A stretch of DNA of 64,000 nucleotides from Lucinisca nassula (taxonomy: Eukaryota > Mollusca > Bivalvia > Lucinida > Lucinidae): contig OY757020.1 of the NCBI GenBank assembly GCA_963580285.1, positions 100,381,497 to 100,445,496 on the forward strand, given 5' to 3'. The notes under the pieces are model-generated. The model was not told where the DNA came from. It worked only from the letters and a program-made list of their open reading frames with translations, and did not search any database. Of the stretch, positions 33,713-44,979 are shown piece after piece. The stretch's first letter is position 1. Each line of letters opens with the position of its first letter. A program made the position numbers and the translations under genes.

Positions 33713-35845
33713 TCAGTATCTGAATGTATCGATTTGCCTGCCAGTAAGTGGCTTTCTTCTGTTTATGGTTGGCTTGGATAAACTTCTACGAACTGTTGAA
33801 TTCACATGATTTTCAATTGAACCACGTCTTGTTGTCCTGTATGCTGGACGCCTGTAAGGACGCTGAATTTCTGTTCGATTGTTTCTGTAATTAGCATTCT
33901 CATCTATTGTACGATTAGATGATTTCAGGTTTTCAACCATTTGTTTTAAGTTTTCCAGAGTCTTCTCTTTCTCTGCATGCTGGGCATTGATAGCCTCTAA
34001 GGATCTACATTTGTCAGCTAATACAGCATTTTCATTCCTAAGTCTTTGAATTTCCTCTTCGTTTGATTCTATTTTATGACGCTGTTTTTGTGTGTTCACT
34101 TCAAGTTTATTTATAGTTTTAGAATAGTCATATAATTCTGTTAAGATGTCTTCAATTTTAGCTTTTTCTTTTGATACACCTCAACCTCGTTATAACACGG
34201 AACTCCGGGTCCAACCAACGGACCGTGTTAGTTAACCGAATCGTGTTATAAACGCCGACCGTATTTGTCACAGATCAACCATTGACACAATGGTGATCAA
34301 TAGTTTCCCAAACAAGATGATGTGCGGTCCGGTTAATGACCGTATTTCCCGACTAAAATGTGTTTAGAACTAATCAACGGCAGTAAATACCATGGCCCAT
34401 CAAGTCAAACAAGTCACTTTAATCGAAACCAGCTGAAAAACCATGTTTTATATCCAGAAATCGTCCGATCTGACAGCGAGTATGACGCCATTTTGATAGC
34501 TGGTTCCCGGCTAACTTTGTTGTTACTGAGAATCCGGACCGTACCGAACTACAGTACCGTTAATAGATTTCAATGGTAAAATTACCGGGTTAGGGTTCGG
34601 AACCGGACAATGATCAACGCTTACAAGAAATTTGAATTACTTCCCTTGAAATGTCTTACCCTTAATATTTTAGCCATTTGAAACGATTTTAATGGCGCAC
34701 ATGGTTTTTAATGATTTTTTTACCGCGAAAATCGATATTGAATATGTTTTATCATTTGCTTTTAAGCTGGAATAAATCTGACTTTCTTTTACATGCGGCT
34801 CTAGAAAATGAGTTTTATTGCAGTTGACCGATCACATCATCTGCATCGATGTTTAAAATTTCTGCTGAGCAGTGATCGTGATAAATATTTTTTTCCGGTT
34901 GCGTAACTGAATTCTTTAATCTCTTTATCACACTAAGCCAACACTTTTGATTGTGCCGATGGCATTTCACGTTTATCATGCGTGTCAAGCTAAACAAGTT
35001 TATATACTGTATATTCAACTCTGCTGGAGGCCTGCAATAGATATCAAAAAGTACCGTTATAAACCGTGTTAGCTACCGTATTACCGCAGTCAAAAGTGAG
35101 AGGAAAATAAAGTTGTTGTGCTTCAAACCTTATACAATCCTTGGATAATATTTATAAATGTTGGTTGGGGAAAATTTGGGGTCCAAACCAAAACCGTGTT
35201 ATATCCGAATTCGTGCTGTAACGAATCGTGCTATAACGAGGTCCGGGTGTAGTTCTTTTTCTTTTCTTTGATTTGACATCTTTAAATCTTTCAGTAGTCC
35301 AGTAAGACTATGTTTAAAATCAGTTTCACCAATTATATAATAGCACTGAGATATAACCTCTTCATAGGTAGAGATTCTTTGAAACAGAAAATCAAGTTGA
35401 CCTTCCAGTTTTTGAATCATTGTAAAATCTGGAGTACTACAATGAGACTCATCTTCTCTATTGTTATTTGTGTCCTTATCAAACCTGAACTTTTCGCAGT
35501 CATTCTTTGCTTTTACTTTACAATGCAATCTGTCTATTTCTTCCATTATAAGTTTTTCACCGGGACTTGGACTGGTTGAACATGCAGCATCTACAGTATC
35601 TTGTCCTTCATCCGAAACTACAGTTATATGACTTTTTAACCTTCTTCTTTCCTTTTGTAGCTGTTCACTTAAAAACTTCTCCATGGACTTTTTGTCAACT
35701 TGTGAGATTCTCTTACTCTGACCAAAATGCTTATGTATGAAAGTTCCAACAACACTTTTTATGTCTGGATCACTGGAGACATTCAGATCACTTACAGAAT
35801 TTCTAGCAGTTAGCTGTTCTGGATTTCGAGCAGTATGAACTGATT
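33713..35845 (-). CDS. Gene 1 coding exon 3: linker, coiled coil and basic tail, split by a 1,073-bp transposon
   Basis: The acceptor CTTTCTTCCAG ends at 35846; the exon starts in phase 1 so that G from exon 2 plus AA gives Glu. Coding 35845-35252 runs to the KEKE segment, then a TA-flanked element (34177-35249) intervenes, and coding resumes at 34174 as SKEKAKIEDILTEL down to TGA at 33713-33715. With one TA copy kept and the element removed, the codons are GAA CTA TCA, so the frame is restored exactly (352 codons including stop). With the element present the frame stops 17 codons past the flank. The segment around LEGQLDFLFQRI to GLLKDLK resembles EEIDQLVRRVDNAE to IEAKDGLMQQ in gene 2. Confidence 0.8.
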
Positions 35846-38800
35846 CTGGAAGAAAGAAATTTGAATTTTTTTTCTTGCATATATATGCAGATACATTTTT
35901 GAATGGACTGCAGGCTGTGTTCAAACGGACTGCAAGCTGTGTTCAAAAAATCAAAATCAAATTGTGAAGTTCATGTGCTGTTCTGGTATAAGTATGCTTT
36001 TACTTCAAAACCCTCAATACTTAGCCATGATCAAGTTATATGACATCATTTAAAAGCATTCTGCTGAACACAGACAAAAAGATGATGGAATATGGTGAGG
36101 ACTGGAAGAGGGTGAAACTCATATTGTGTAGTAAGTTTACGTAAAGCAACACATAAAGTGGGTATTTGGTGATAATTGAAGGATAGTTTTCCTCATTTCT
36201 CCATATATTGTTAAACCTATGATGTGGGTATTGATTAAAACTGCCTCTGTGAGGCCATTCTAAATAAAACTCACTTCATTGGTCTTTATGAAAAATTGAC
36301 AAAAATTATCAATCCATTATCACCAGATAACAACCTTATCTAACCGTTTAGAAGGTCTAAGCCTGCCCAGCAGGGCTCGAGAAAATGCCGGTTTCCCGGT
36401 CCTGGACCGATTTTGGGCTTACTGAACCGATTTTAACTGAAAAAGAAGACTAAAAAATCGGTCCATAATTTATTAAAATTTTCAAAAAAATCGGTTCGAA
36501 AATTTTCGTCAAGCCGTTATGTTGTAAAAACAAACTGACCTTTTTCCATTGACAATCCAAGCAAGTACACAAAAATGCCCGAAGCGCAAGGTGTTAGACT
36601 GGTTCATTATCTAACTAGGTGAAAATCGGACAAGTCCACGTCGGGGTCTTTGATCTTATCACAGCGAAATTTGATCCGCGTGTCAAAATCATGTAATCTG
36701 ATCTGTCCACTTGGGTGAGCGCAATTTGACCTGTGTGTCAAAATTATTAATCCGTGAAAACTGGCCTGAGGCGTTATCGGCAAGCTGGCAAGGTGAGAAA
36801 ATAAGGTCAATAAATGCAGGACATACGCTGGTTTGTTTAGACAAGTCATTAATTTATGGCTTACTATAGAACCGGATATTTGAATATATATTTATTTTTT
36901 TTCACAGGGCGCAATTTTCAATACACACCTGTCATGTCTGAACATTGCGTGTTATGCCTTCAAGGGAAAATGCTTTATTTCACCCATTCTAAACGATATT
37001 TTTATTTGAGAATACGCTTCATTGAAACCAATAACATAAACCTCGTCACTTGTAGACAAAGCGATTTGATTCAGGCTTGTGTAATCGTGAAATATGTATT
37101 TATATTCTTTTAAACACGGTTCGGCCATGTAAGATTTTCAATGACTCTCGTTCGGCCATGTTTTGTTTCGAGAGTAAAGAAATGTTTTTCGATTTTTTAA
37201 CCCGTTCAAAACGATTTTTTTAGAAATACACTCTATTAAAATCAATCACTTAAAACAGGTGTGTGGCTGACGTCCTTGACTGCATTAATGTGTATTGTGT
37301 AAACGGAAACCGTATGACGTCATTTTCCGACCACGTTGCTGCACGTTGTCGCCATTTGTAAACAAAGCAATTTGGGCAAAATAAAATGCGTGAAATAAGA
37401 GAAATATTTTAAAGGTTTTAAAAAGGGGGAAAAATAGAGTGACCATCGAAATGGTCTTTTACTGCCCCAAGTCGGTTGTTACCTTTAGCGGTCTTCAGGT
37501 TCTGAGTGACCCGGATATTGGGAAAATGAAGGTAGATGAAATCTGGCGTAGAAAATGAAAGTAGATGAAATCTGAACGATGTGAGCAATACTTGTTGTTT
37601 ATAATCGAGATACTGGCGCTCATATCCGTTGACAAGTGTAAGATTAACATCGGTATGTCATTCGTTACGCTAATAACACATTTTGAAATTGAAAATCGCC
37701 AACTGAGTTTACGGAAATTACCGAAACCGATCGGCAATTTCCGTTATTTTTGGCGAAATCTGGCTGGACCGATTTGGATTCTTCAGTTTCTCGAGCCCTG
37801 CTGCCCAGGCAGAGTGGTGCAAGTCAGAACAACCCTACATTTATCATATGACGTCGCGTCTGAGAGTGTAATAACGCCATGTAATATTTTCGATAATCCA
37901 CTAGTGGATTAAATATGCAAATTAGCTAGATACGTCCCGTAACGTTACACGTATGGCGTCCTTAACGATGTCGCGTTTACTAATGGCGGAATGTTGTCAT
38001 TTTTGTAAACAATCCTGAATAAAATGCGTTTTAAATGTCATATGATAAATAGAATCTTGCATTCGTGCTCATGTATTGTTGAATTTATTAAACTCGTTGA
38101 GAAAAAGGGATAAAATGCTCGGCAAAGCCTCGCATTTTATCCCCTTTCCTCAACTCGTTTAATAAATTCAATAATACATGCGCACTCATGTAAGATTCTC
38201 TATATAAACCATTTTGGTTTGTTTGGGTGGCAGGGCTTGAGATGTCATTTTATGGGTAAAAGTCCCATGAAATGGGTAAAAGTCCCATGAAATTGGAAGC
38301 AACATTTCCAAAATGACGTAAATAGTGTTGACAAGGCTTAACCAACAAACAGATAAACCTTACCTGTTGCTGTGAGTTTTGGTCCCTGAGACTGCTCGCT
38401 TTTTATCAACAGTTTCCTTGAAAGTTCACTTGTGAGTGCACAAAAAGGGGATAGTACTCAGATCAGATGGCTTCTGAAGAATCTAGACTGTTTGTCATTC
38501 AGTTTGCCAATTTTGAATGAATAAATTGCTTCAAGTGCTTTGACTGGTTGAAATGTAAATGGGTGTGACTAAATTAATTTATGCAGCGGGATAAGGGTTT
38601 AAGATTGTACTACACATATAAATGATATAGTGGGACAGCTGACTTGTTTTATGAAGGAGCTAAGGTCATACGGAGACGGGACCTCAGTTTAAAGACTCAT
38701 CTGAAAGTGTGGAGAAGCCCGGGATCGATCTTGCGATCCCTGGTTTACAAGGCGAGTAGCGTAACCACTACACCAAGGAGGCTTCTGTGTTTATGAAGGA

Positions 38801-41800
38801 ACTTATTGTGTTTTATATAGATACTACTTGAAGCCAACTTTTGACTGGTTTGGTTTAACTATTCAACTAAACATATAAGGAGGCTAAGAAAACTTCTAGG
38901 GCTTGTTCAAATGGTTAAGTGTATCATACCCTCATTACAGAGAATGGGTAATGTTTTCAAGCTTAGGATACTATGTTTCCACCAAAGGATATCTTTGATA
39001 TACTTGAGGTTAGTTGTAACCACAAATGAAAATTGAAGACCACTTTCATTTTTAAACATAAGAGTAGATCAATACTTGTAACTAGATGTTTCTTCAAAAC
39101 TGATAAAAAGACGGCTTGATTATAGAGCACTGACTAAAATTGGCCTCACTGCTCAACGTTCATTACGATAACTCACCCGTACGACATAAGGCATTTTTCA
39201 CATCTCCAAAATGGCTACTTTTCTGATAAAAAGCCTTAACCCTTGTCCTGCTAATCCCGGATATGCCTTATCTTTGAAACAATGTAGATCCAGATCAGAT
39301 GGCTTGCCATTCAGATTGTGAATGTGTTGCAATAATTTGTATCAAGCAATCTGATTGGTTGATAATCGGTAGTGGGTGTGGCATATATGAATATTCAGCA
39401 GAACAAGGGTTGATATTTTTCCTATAAATGCTCAAAACATAGGTTGTGTGTGCTCGTTAGAACCGCCTCATTGAGGTTGTTAGAACCGCCTCATTGAGGT
39501 GGTTCTAACGAGTAACCACGACCTATGTCTTGGAGCAGAAATAAGAAAAATAACGATTACCACGTAAACCCCAATTTTCTCTATAAAAAGTGGGGTTTAG
39601 GGGGTGTTCATTTCACGGACTTGTTCATATGACGAATGGGCCGTGCAAAGTTATTTTACCTGATGTGGAAGAGTTGGTTCTTACAAGTTCTGTCATTGTT
39701 TTGTAGCTGTTTTCCAGCTTTGTGGCTAACCAGGGATAGTCTGCATTGATCACTTCAATGAAAGAGTCAAAAGCATCTGGTCCTCTCTTTGGCAACATTG
39801 AAAGCATCTTGTACACCTGTTCAAGTGGGGTTTTCTCTGCCTGAAAAAAAATCAGCTTGTTCATGATACAGGGACATGAGGGAAATGAATACACTTTCAA
39901 GGGAAGCTACTTATTCCATCATGTAAACAAGTTGGTGGAATGAAACCGCTAAACCCCACTTTATACAGAGAAAATTGGGGTTTACACTTTTTTTTCTTAT
40001 TTTAGCTCCAAGACATAGGTTGTGGGTACTCATTAGAAACGGTCTAATGAGACCCCACATCTTACATTAGGAGTATAGATAAGAACAGTGTCACAAATTT
40101 TCATCAGAAAAGTAACTGTTATGGAGATATGGAAGAACGCACTATGTCGCACGCTGAAAATTATTTTGTTCCCCTCCTCATACCTATCAGTGTGGGTCTG
40201 TTCTGATAGGGGAAAAATTGCTCGATCCTTTGATAGAATAGGTTTTAAAATAAGCAATCAATGAAAAAGTTACTCAGATAAAATTTTCGTCAGACTTTTC
40301 TCAACAAATGTTACACACATGGGCAGTGAGTTAGTGTATCATGCATACTTGATTCAGTGCAAAGGGCCCATAACTCTTAGAGCTACAGCCCTTGATATTA
40401 ATAATGAAAAATTTTCGGTACACTGTGAAAGCTGTAAGGTTGAAACTTGGTATACACATGGACAGTGGGCTATTGTAATGTGTATACCAGAATCAGGGCC
40501 AAGGGCCTATAACTCTTGGAGTTGCATCCTTTGATAGGTGTTGCAATTTGCCATTTGATGTGGAAGAACATTTTTTTGGTTCATATTTGGATTTTTTATT
40601 CAGTTTTATTCATTAATACCCTTTGGCCCCATCCCTGCCCATGACCTTAAGATTAACGGGCCTCCGTGGCCTAATGGATAAGAGCGCTGACTCTTAGTCA
40701 TTAGGTCTCTCACCGCCGTGGGTTCGAGCCTCGCTCGGGTCACGTGTGAGACGCCAAGTTCTGCAACGGAAGGTCAGGTGGTTTTTCTCCGGGTACTCCG
40801 GTTTTCGCCCACCTATGATTAACGATCGGCTCGATATGAGTGAAATAATCTTGAAAGGGCCGTAAAACCCAAACCAAAAAAAAAAAAAAAAAAAAAATGA
40901 CCTTAAGATCTAGGTCACAAACTAAGAAGTGTTATTTTAAATTTGTTTGTTTGATTTGAAGTTTAACGTCCCCGTCAACACTATTTAGGTCATTTTGGAG
41001 ACGTTGCTTCCAGTTTTGTGGGACTTTTACCCGACACTGAGATGAAATGACATTTCAGTCCCTGCCGCCCAATGAAACCAATAAGGTTTATAAGCATGGG
41101 CGGGCCGACTCGCAGCAATTTTCCTGGGCAGGCTTAGACGTTCTAAGCGGATTACCAGTACTCATGTGCGGTCGGTATCAGCTCTGCATGGAAGCATTGT
41201 GCAGCCCAATCTATTTCTCCAAGCCCTGATGGGCGGGTAGGGAGTGTTATTTTAAAGTTTTGTGTTTAGTTCTTAACAGCTTAATTATTAATTATATGTT
41301 AAAACCATATGGTAGATTAAGTTCGTATTCAGTATTATGATAGATATAGTAATGGCCCTTCCCTTAAAGTTAGTTTAGTTTGGAGTTTAATGGCCAAGTC
41401 AACACTGTTATGATCATCAATACAATCAGTTCCCTGGGCAGGCTTGTAAGTGGTAAACCAGTACAGTGCATATACTTTCTCCAGAAGCTGACAACTACCC
41501 TCCTTGAATCATTGGAAGGGAAAGAATGACCATAGAAAATATTTCACGAATCTCTATGGGAGAAAGCTGCCGTACTTGGATGGAACCTGCAACATAATGA
41601 TTGCCAGTCTGATGCACATTCAACTGAGCCGTATTCAAAAAATAATTTAAAAAATAAAATTGTCATCTGCTCTTAAAATTTCTGTGGTACTTTAACTCTT
41701 GTCCTGCTGAATATTTATATATGCCACACCCACTACCGATTATCAACCAATCAGATTACTTGATTCAAATTATTGCAACAAATTCACAATCTGAATGGCA

Positions 41801-44716
41801 AACAATGTAGATCCTGATCAGATGGCTTCGTCAGAAGCCATCTGGTCTGGATCTACATTGTTTGAAAAATAAGGCATATCCGGGATTAGCAGGACAAGGG
41901 TTAAGACCTCCAATTATCTGAGCCTTATCATGATGAAGAAGTTCCATTGTACTGTAATGATCCTAAGTATTGGGACAGACACGCCTTAGCAAACAGTGCA
42001 GATCCAGATCAGACTGCTCCTGAGGAGCAGTCTGATCAGGGTCTACACTGTTTGCCATTCAATCTGCACCTTCTGGACTCCTTGCTGAACCATGGTTAAA
42101 ATTTTAGGAGAATTACAGCAAGTCCTCTAGGTGCCCAAATTTTTAGGATTTTTTTGGTAAATCCTAGATAAAAAGGAAATTGTTGTTTACAAAGCTTTAT
42201 ACAGCCCCTGCCCATCGGGGCTTGAAGAAATAGATGGGCTGCATGATGCTTCCACACAGAGCTGAAACTGCCGCCCACACGAGTACTGGTAAACTGCTTA
42301 GGGGATCTAAGCCTGCCCAGGCAAAGCGATGCGAGAGTCGGACCGTCCATGCTTATAAACCCTATTGGTTTCATTGGGCAGCAGGGCTTGAGATGTCATT
42401 TCATCTCAGTGTCGGGTAAAAGTCCCACAAAATTGGAAACGTTTCCAAAATGACCTTTACAGTGTTGACGGGGACGTTAAACCTCAAATCAAACAAACAA
42501 ACAAAAAAAGCTTTATATCATTGTTCCTTATTCTTACTCTTACACAGATATTGAGGATTCTTTTTACAACCACCCCCGGTGTGAAAGAAATGATAAAAGA
42601 AAAATCAAATTTTCGTTGGAAAAATACCATTTTTAGAGCCATGAATAAATTTTTTTTATCACATTGGTCGATTACTTTAATGCGTATTTATATTATCATG
42701 TTGCTATGCATAAATTTATGAATTTAAAATACACCAAAACCTCGTTATAACACTTCATTGCAACTCTGTTTTGGATACAACATGGTTTAGTGATGTGTCT
42801 CAAAAATTTATAGATGATAAGGATATCAAAATTATATAGATTATATAGAAAGATGACCATAAATGGTTTTTTATCTCTTTTTTAGGATATACACAACAAC
42901 CTCATTATAACTTGGGTTCGATATAACAGGGTTTTAGATAAAACAAGGTTTCAAGGTGGATCCAAAACATGTATAGATTATATAGAAAAATGACCATAAA
43001 TGGTCATTTTTCTATATAATCTATACATTTTTGTTTGGATATAACACGGTTGTTTAACTAACACAGTGTCTGCATTGGACCCCATTTAATTTAATAGTAA
43101 AAGAGGTTGTGGTGTAAAACCCCTGTCACACCAGGGCTGCGTTCTCACGGCGTCCAAGAAAAATGCAGAACGCGGAGGTGCGCGCAGTACGATCGCAAAC
43201 ATCCCCGTAGCAACGCAGTGGCGTCGCCAGTAGACGCGTTGGGATCGCATAGAACGCCAAGCGACGGCGCGCATTTTGAGCATGCTCAAAACAAACGCCG
43301 TCGCTCGGCGTTCTGATCAGAGTGCAGTGAGGTCGCCGTAAGGTTGCCATAGCAGCGCAGTAAGGTCTCCTACAACGCTACAGGAGCTCGGCAGGGACGC
43401 ACAGAGGTCTCCTACAACGCAATATAAGCTCCGCTTGTATAATTGATTAACTGATTGATTGCTGTGATATTGAACGTCCCAGTCAACACTGTATAGGTCA
43501 TTTTGGAGACGTTGCTTCCAATTTTGTGGAACTTTTACCCGACTTTGAGATGAAATGACATCTCAAGCCCTGTCGCCCAATGAAACCAATAGAGTTTACA
43601 CGTATAAGCATGTATACACCAATAGAGTTTACACGTATCTCGCACCGCTTTGCCTTGACAGGCTTAGATCATCTAAGGGGTTAACCAGTACTCGTGTGAG
43701 GTCGGTTTCAGCTCTGCGTGGAAGCATCATGCAGCCCATCTATTTCTTCCAGTCCTGATGGGAGGGGGCCGCCTGCTTGTATAAACAGTGGCTAGAGTAG
43801 AGTTTGATTGTGTACTGTCCCGAAAAACTTCTTCTGAGGTGACTCATTCCGGGTAAGGTAATGGCGGTGGACTTGCTCCTGCTTGCGGTGATTGCGATGG
43901 ACTTGCTTCCGACGGCACAGGAGTACTGGTAAACCCCTAAGGGGGTCTAAGCTTGCCCAGGCAAAGGGGCGCGAGTTGAACCATCCGTGCTTATTAACCC
44001 TATTAGATTCATTGGGTGACAGAGATTGAGATGTCATTTCATCTCAATGTCGGGTAAAAGTCTCACAAAATTAGAAACAACGTCTCCAAAATGACCTATA
44101 ATGTGTTGATGGACGTTAAACCTCAAATCAAACAAAACTGTTCGACTGATGAAGATGTCTGTTTATACTTTGAGAACGTCTTCAACATGTGAGCCCCGTA
44201 AAAGCGCAGTGCACGCATTGAGAGCGCCGTAAAAGCGCAGTGCACGCATTGTGAGCGCCGTAAAAGCGCAGAGGAAGCGCCATGAGAGCGCATACAATCG
44301 CCATCAAGAACGCCGCAGGATCGCGATAGATCGCCATGTAAGCTCCGTAGCAACGTCTTGGTCGCTGTAGGGACGCCATGACAAGTCCATGTTCACAAAA
44401 ATATCCCATATTTCTTGCGATCTCGCGGCGTTCTGAAAATTAAACAACGCCGTCCCATCGCAGTGAAAACGCGGCATAGTGTGACAGGGGCTCAGACTTT
44501 TTGACTAACACAGGTTCTGCTTTTGACCCAAGCAGCTAGTGCAGTGTGTAATACGAGGGGGGGGGGAGAGTAACTTCATACCTTGATAGTTTCAATCATC
44601 CTGAGTTCAAAGACTTTCTTTTGATACAAGCCACCATAGAGGTCCTCTGTCATCATGATGTCATCCGCAAGCTGCTGGTGATGCCGCTGTAGAACACTTC
44701 TCTGCACTGAATTCAT
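33713..44716 (-). CDS. Gene 1: CARD plus coiled-coil protein, 3 coding exons, last exon interrupted by a transposon
   Basis: Seen: exons 44716-44582, 39840-39660 and 35845-33713 join with GT/AG borders and matching phases (0, then 1). Omitting the insertion at 34177-35249 gives 457 residues. Residues 1 to about 95 form a CARD: exon 1 carries helices 1-3 (HHQQLADDI, TEDLYGGLYQKKVF) and exon 2 the diagnostic LPKRGPDAFDSFIEVI. A polar linker with a KER-rich stretch (EQLQKERRRLK) follows, then heptad-rich coiled coil at about 245-300 and 310-385, then an Arg-rich tail (RRPAYRTTRRG, NRRKPLTGRQ). Known: CARDs make homotypic contacts in apoptosis and innate-immune complexes; the closest flavour is caspase-2/CRADD. 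No protease or nucleotide-binding domain is visible. Inferred: a cytosolic adaptor or scaffold. Gene 2, about 17 kb away on the same strand, is a paralogue. The allele may be disrupted. No clear poly(A) signal was found just past the stop. Confidence 0.8.
34177..35249. mobile_element. TA-flanked DNA transposon (non-autonomous, pogo/Tc1-mariner-like) inside gene 1 exon 3
   Basis: 1,073 bp with inverted ends CACCTCAACCTCGTTATAAC on the left and, read on the minus strand, CACCCGGACCTCGTTATAGC on the right. It is flanked by TA at 34175-34176 and 35250-35251, as for Tc1/mariner/pogo insertion. No transposase frame is visible, so it is a MITE or internally deleted copy. Shorter relatives occur at 42732-43114, 33085-33710 and 54825-56456. 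Family assignment rests only on TA plus the end sequence. Confidence 0.85.
36170..36300. repeat. Y MITE fragment
   Basis: AACCTATGATGTGGGTATTG with core AACTGCCTCTGTGAGGCC; right half lost. In the second intron of gene 1. Confidence 0.5.
36371..37800. mobile_element. hAT-type non-autonomous transposon, perfect target duplication
   Basis: 1,430 bp, ends CAGGGCTCGAGAAA / TTTCTCGAGCCCTG, perfect 8-bp duplication CTGCCCAG (36363-36370, 37801-37808). It reads as the reverse complement of 21037-22454 with small differences. Lies in gene 1's second intron, in V-like sequence. Confidence 0.92.
37844..38050. mobile_element. W companion MITE
   Basis: Inverted TTATCATATGAC ends. Contains the palindrome TAATCCACTAGTGGATTA. 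Confidence 0.75.
38051..38203. repeat. W foldback
   Basis: About 150-bp near-perfect palindrome, arms AGAATCTTGCATTCGTGC / ACTCATGTAAGATTCT, centre GCTCGGCAAAGCCTCGC. Confidence 0.78.
38205..38345 (+). mobile_element. SINE V fragment
   Basis: 3' part only, with a small tandem duplication of GGTAAAAGTCCCATGAAAT. Confidence 0.6.
38455..38600. mobile_element. P1 MITE fragment
   Basis: Right part with CAGTTTGCCAATTTTGAATG and GCGGGATAAGGGTTTAA. Confidence 0.55.
38659..38789 (-). mobile_element. SINE S3
   Basis: Minus-strand copy of 13084-13249 without the (ACTC)n tail; 11-bp duplication TTTATGAAGGA on both sides. Confidence 0.85.
39162..39637. mobile_element. Y MITE split by P1
   Basis: CATTACGATAACTCACCCG to GACTTGTTCATATGACG; the core is partly duplicated (CCGCCTCATTGAGG twice). 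P1 at 39236-39413 interrupts the left arm. Its right end lies about 20 bp from gene 1 exon 2. Confidence 0.72.
39236..39413. mobile_element. P1 MITE in Y
   Basis: TTAACCCTTGTCCTGCTAA to CAGAACAAGGGTTGA; core partly deleted. Confidence 0.72.
39660..39840 (-). CDS. Gene 1 coding exon 2: C-terminal half of CARD
   Basis: 181 bases. The acceptor is a T-rich tract ending TTTTTTTTCAG, the first codon is GCA in phase 0, and the last base is a G before GTAAAA (phase 1). The peptide starts AEKTPLEQVYKMLSML and holds KRGPDAFDSFIEVI, the signature of CARD helices 4-5, then WLATKLENSY for helix 6. The corresponding exon of gene 2 (63322-63490) has the same phases and the same RGPDAF block. Confidence 0.85.
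39914..40157. mobile_element. Y MITE, shortened
   Basis: Lacks one core arm (CATTAGAAACGGTCTAATG remains). Between gene 1 exons 1 and 2. Confidence 0.6.
40190..40560 (+). repeat. Element H fragment
   Basis: Two H units (GGGCAGTGAGTTAGTGTATC, CCATAACTCTTAGAGCTAC) without ends. Confidence 0.6.
40654..40896 (+). mobile_element. SINE S1
   Basis: Intact head and B box, a long A-run, and a perfect 13-bp duplication ATGACCTTAAGAT (40641-40653, 40897-40909). One of the youngest-looking copies here. Confidence 0.93.
40942..41242 (-). mobile_element. SINE V
   Basis: Perfect 14-bp duplication AGTGTTATTTTAAA (40928-40941, 41243-41256). Confidence 0.9.
41257..41690. other. Intronic sequence with S2-like scraps
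   Basis: GACTGGGC/AGTTTAATGGCC-like pieces in minus orientation (41380-41600) suggest a worn S2 SINE; otherwise featureless. Confidence 0.35.
41692..41904. mobile_element. P1 MITE
   Basis: TTAACTCTTGTCCTGCTGAA to AGCAGGACAAGGGTTAA. Core arms CAGATGGCTTCG / CAGAAGCCATCTG. Confidence 0.8.
41930..42130. mobile_element. P3 MITE
   Basis: GTAATGATCCTAAGTATTGG, arms CAGACTGCTCC / GGAGCAGTCTG, then CACCTTCTGGACTCCTTGC and GGAGAATTACAGCAAGTCC. Confidence 0.68.
42202..42506 (+). mobile_element. SINE V
   Basis: 11-bp duplication AAAGCTTTATA (42191-42201, 42507-42517). Confidence 0.9.
42732..43114. mobile_element. CTCGTTATAAC-family MITE
   Basis: 383 bp, ends CACCAAAACCTCGTTATAAC and, inverted, CACCACAACCTCTT, flanked by TA. 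Inner hairpin TAGAAAAATGACCATAAATG / GGTCATTTTTCTATA. Confidence 0.78.
43462..43767 (-). mobile_element. SINE V in composite
   Basis: Full-length minus copy with a small internal duplication of CCAATAGAGTTTACACGTAT. Confidence 0.78.
43918..44138 (+). mobile_element. SINE V fragment in composite
   Basis: 3' two thirds of V in the opposite orientation. Confidence 0.7.
44582..44716 (-). CDS. Gene 1 coding exon 1: N-terminal half of CARD
   Basis: ATG at 44716 opens 45 codons beginning MNSVQRSVLQRHHQQL and ending MIETIK at a consensus donor (AAG then GTATGA, phase 0). The residues fit CARD helices 1-3, with the typical charged turn before TEDLYGGL. I chose this ATG because it sits right before the first CARD helix and no acceptor lies close upstream. 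A 5' untranslated exon further upstream cannot be excluded. Confidence 0.75.
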
Positions 44717-44828
44717 GATTTTTCTTTAATAATATGGCTTCTTAAAATTATCAAGTATTATTGTGATTTTCCTTTTTGATATCTGTATTTGTTTTTTTTT
44801 TGTTTTTTGGCTATTTTTTTAATATTTA

Positions 44829-44970
44829 AGGCCCCGCACTGAAAGTGTGGGTGCCCTATAGTCACTCTGTCCGTCCGTCTGTCTGTCTGTCTGTCCGTCC
44901 ACAAATTTTTTCCTACTCCTCTGATAGCGCTGCCGGGGCCCTAGTCAGTTTCACTGACAGCTCTAGTTTT
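44829..44970 (+). mobile_element. Short tandem-unit-type element without units
   Basis: 5' palindrome GGCCCCGCACT...AGTGTGGGTGCCC, (GTCC/GTCT)n, 3' hairpin GTCAGTTTCACTGAC (44944-44958) then AGCTCTAGTTTT. Second copy at 49038-49182. It is the nearest repeat upstream of gene 1's ATG. Confidence 0.68.
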
Positions 44971-44979
44971 TTCTAGGGT

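Larger units (their letters stand above)
43117..44492. mobile_element. Harbinger-like GC-rich composite, copy 1
   Basis: Ends AACCCCTGTCACACC / (inverted) AGCCCCTGTCACACT. Both termini are rich in GCGCC/CGCAGT with about 31-bp repeats of GCCGTAAAAGCGCAGTGC at the right. The centre is occupied by SINE V copies (43462-43767 minus, 43918-44138 plus). Superfamily is a guess from the end sequence. Homologue at 54957-56398. Confidence 0.6.

Noticed and set aside
34177..35249. A normal intron in gene 1 exon 3
   Set aside because: The borders are TA plus transposon inverted ends, not GT/AG, and related elements occur outside genes.
43086..44409. Arg/Ala/His-rich frames on both strands near 43.1-44.4 and 55.0-56.4 kb
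   Set aside because: Products of the GC-rich ends of the Harbinger-like element; they do not resemble a transposase and vary between copies.
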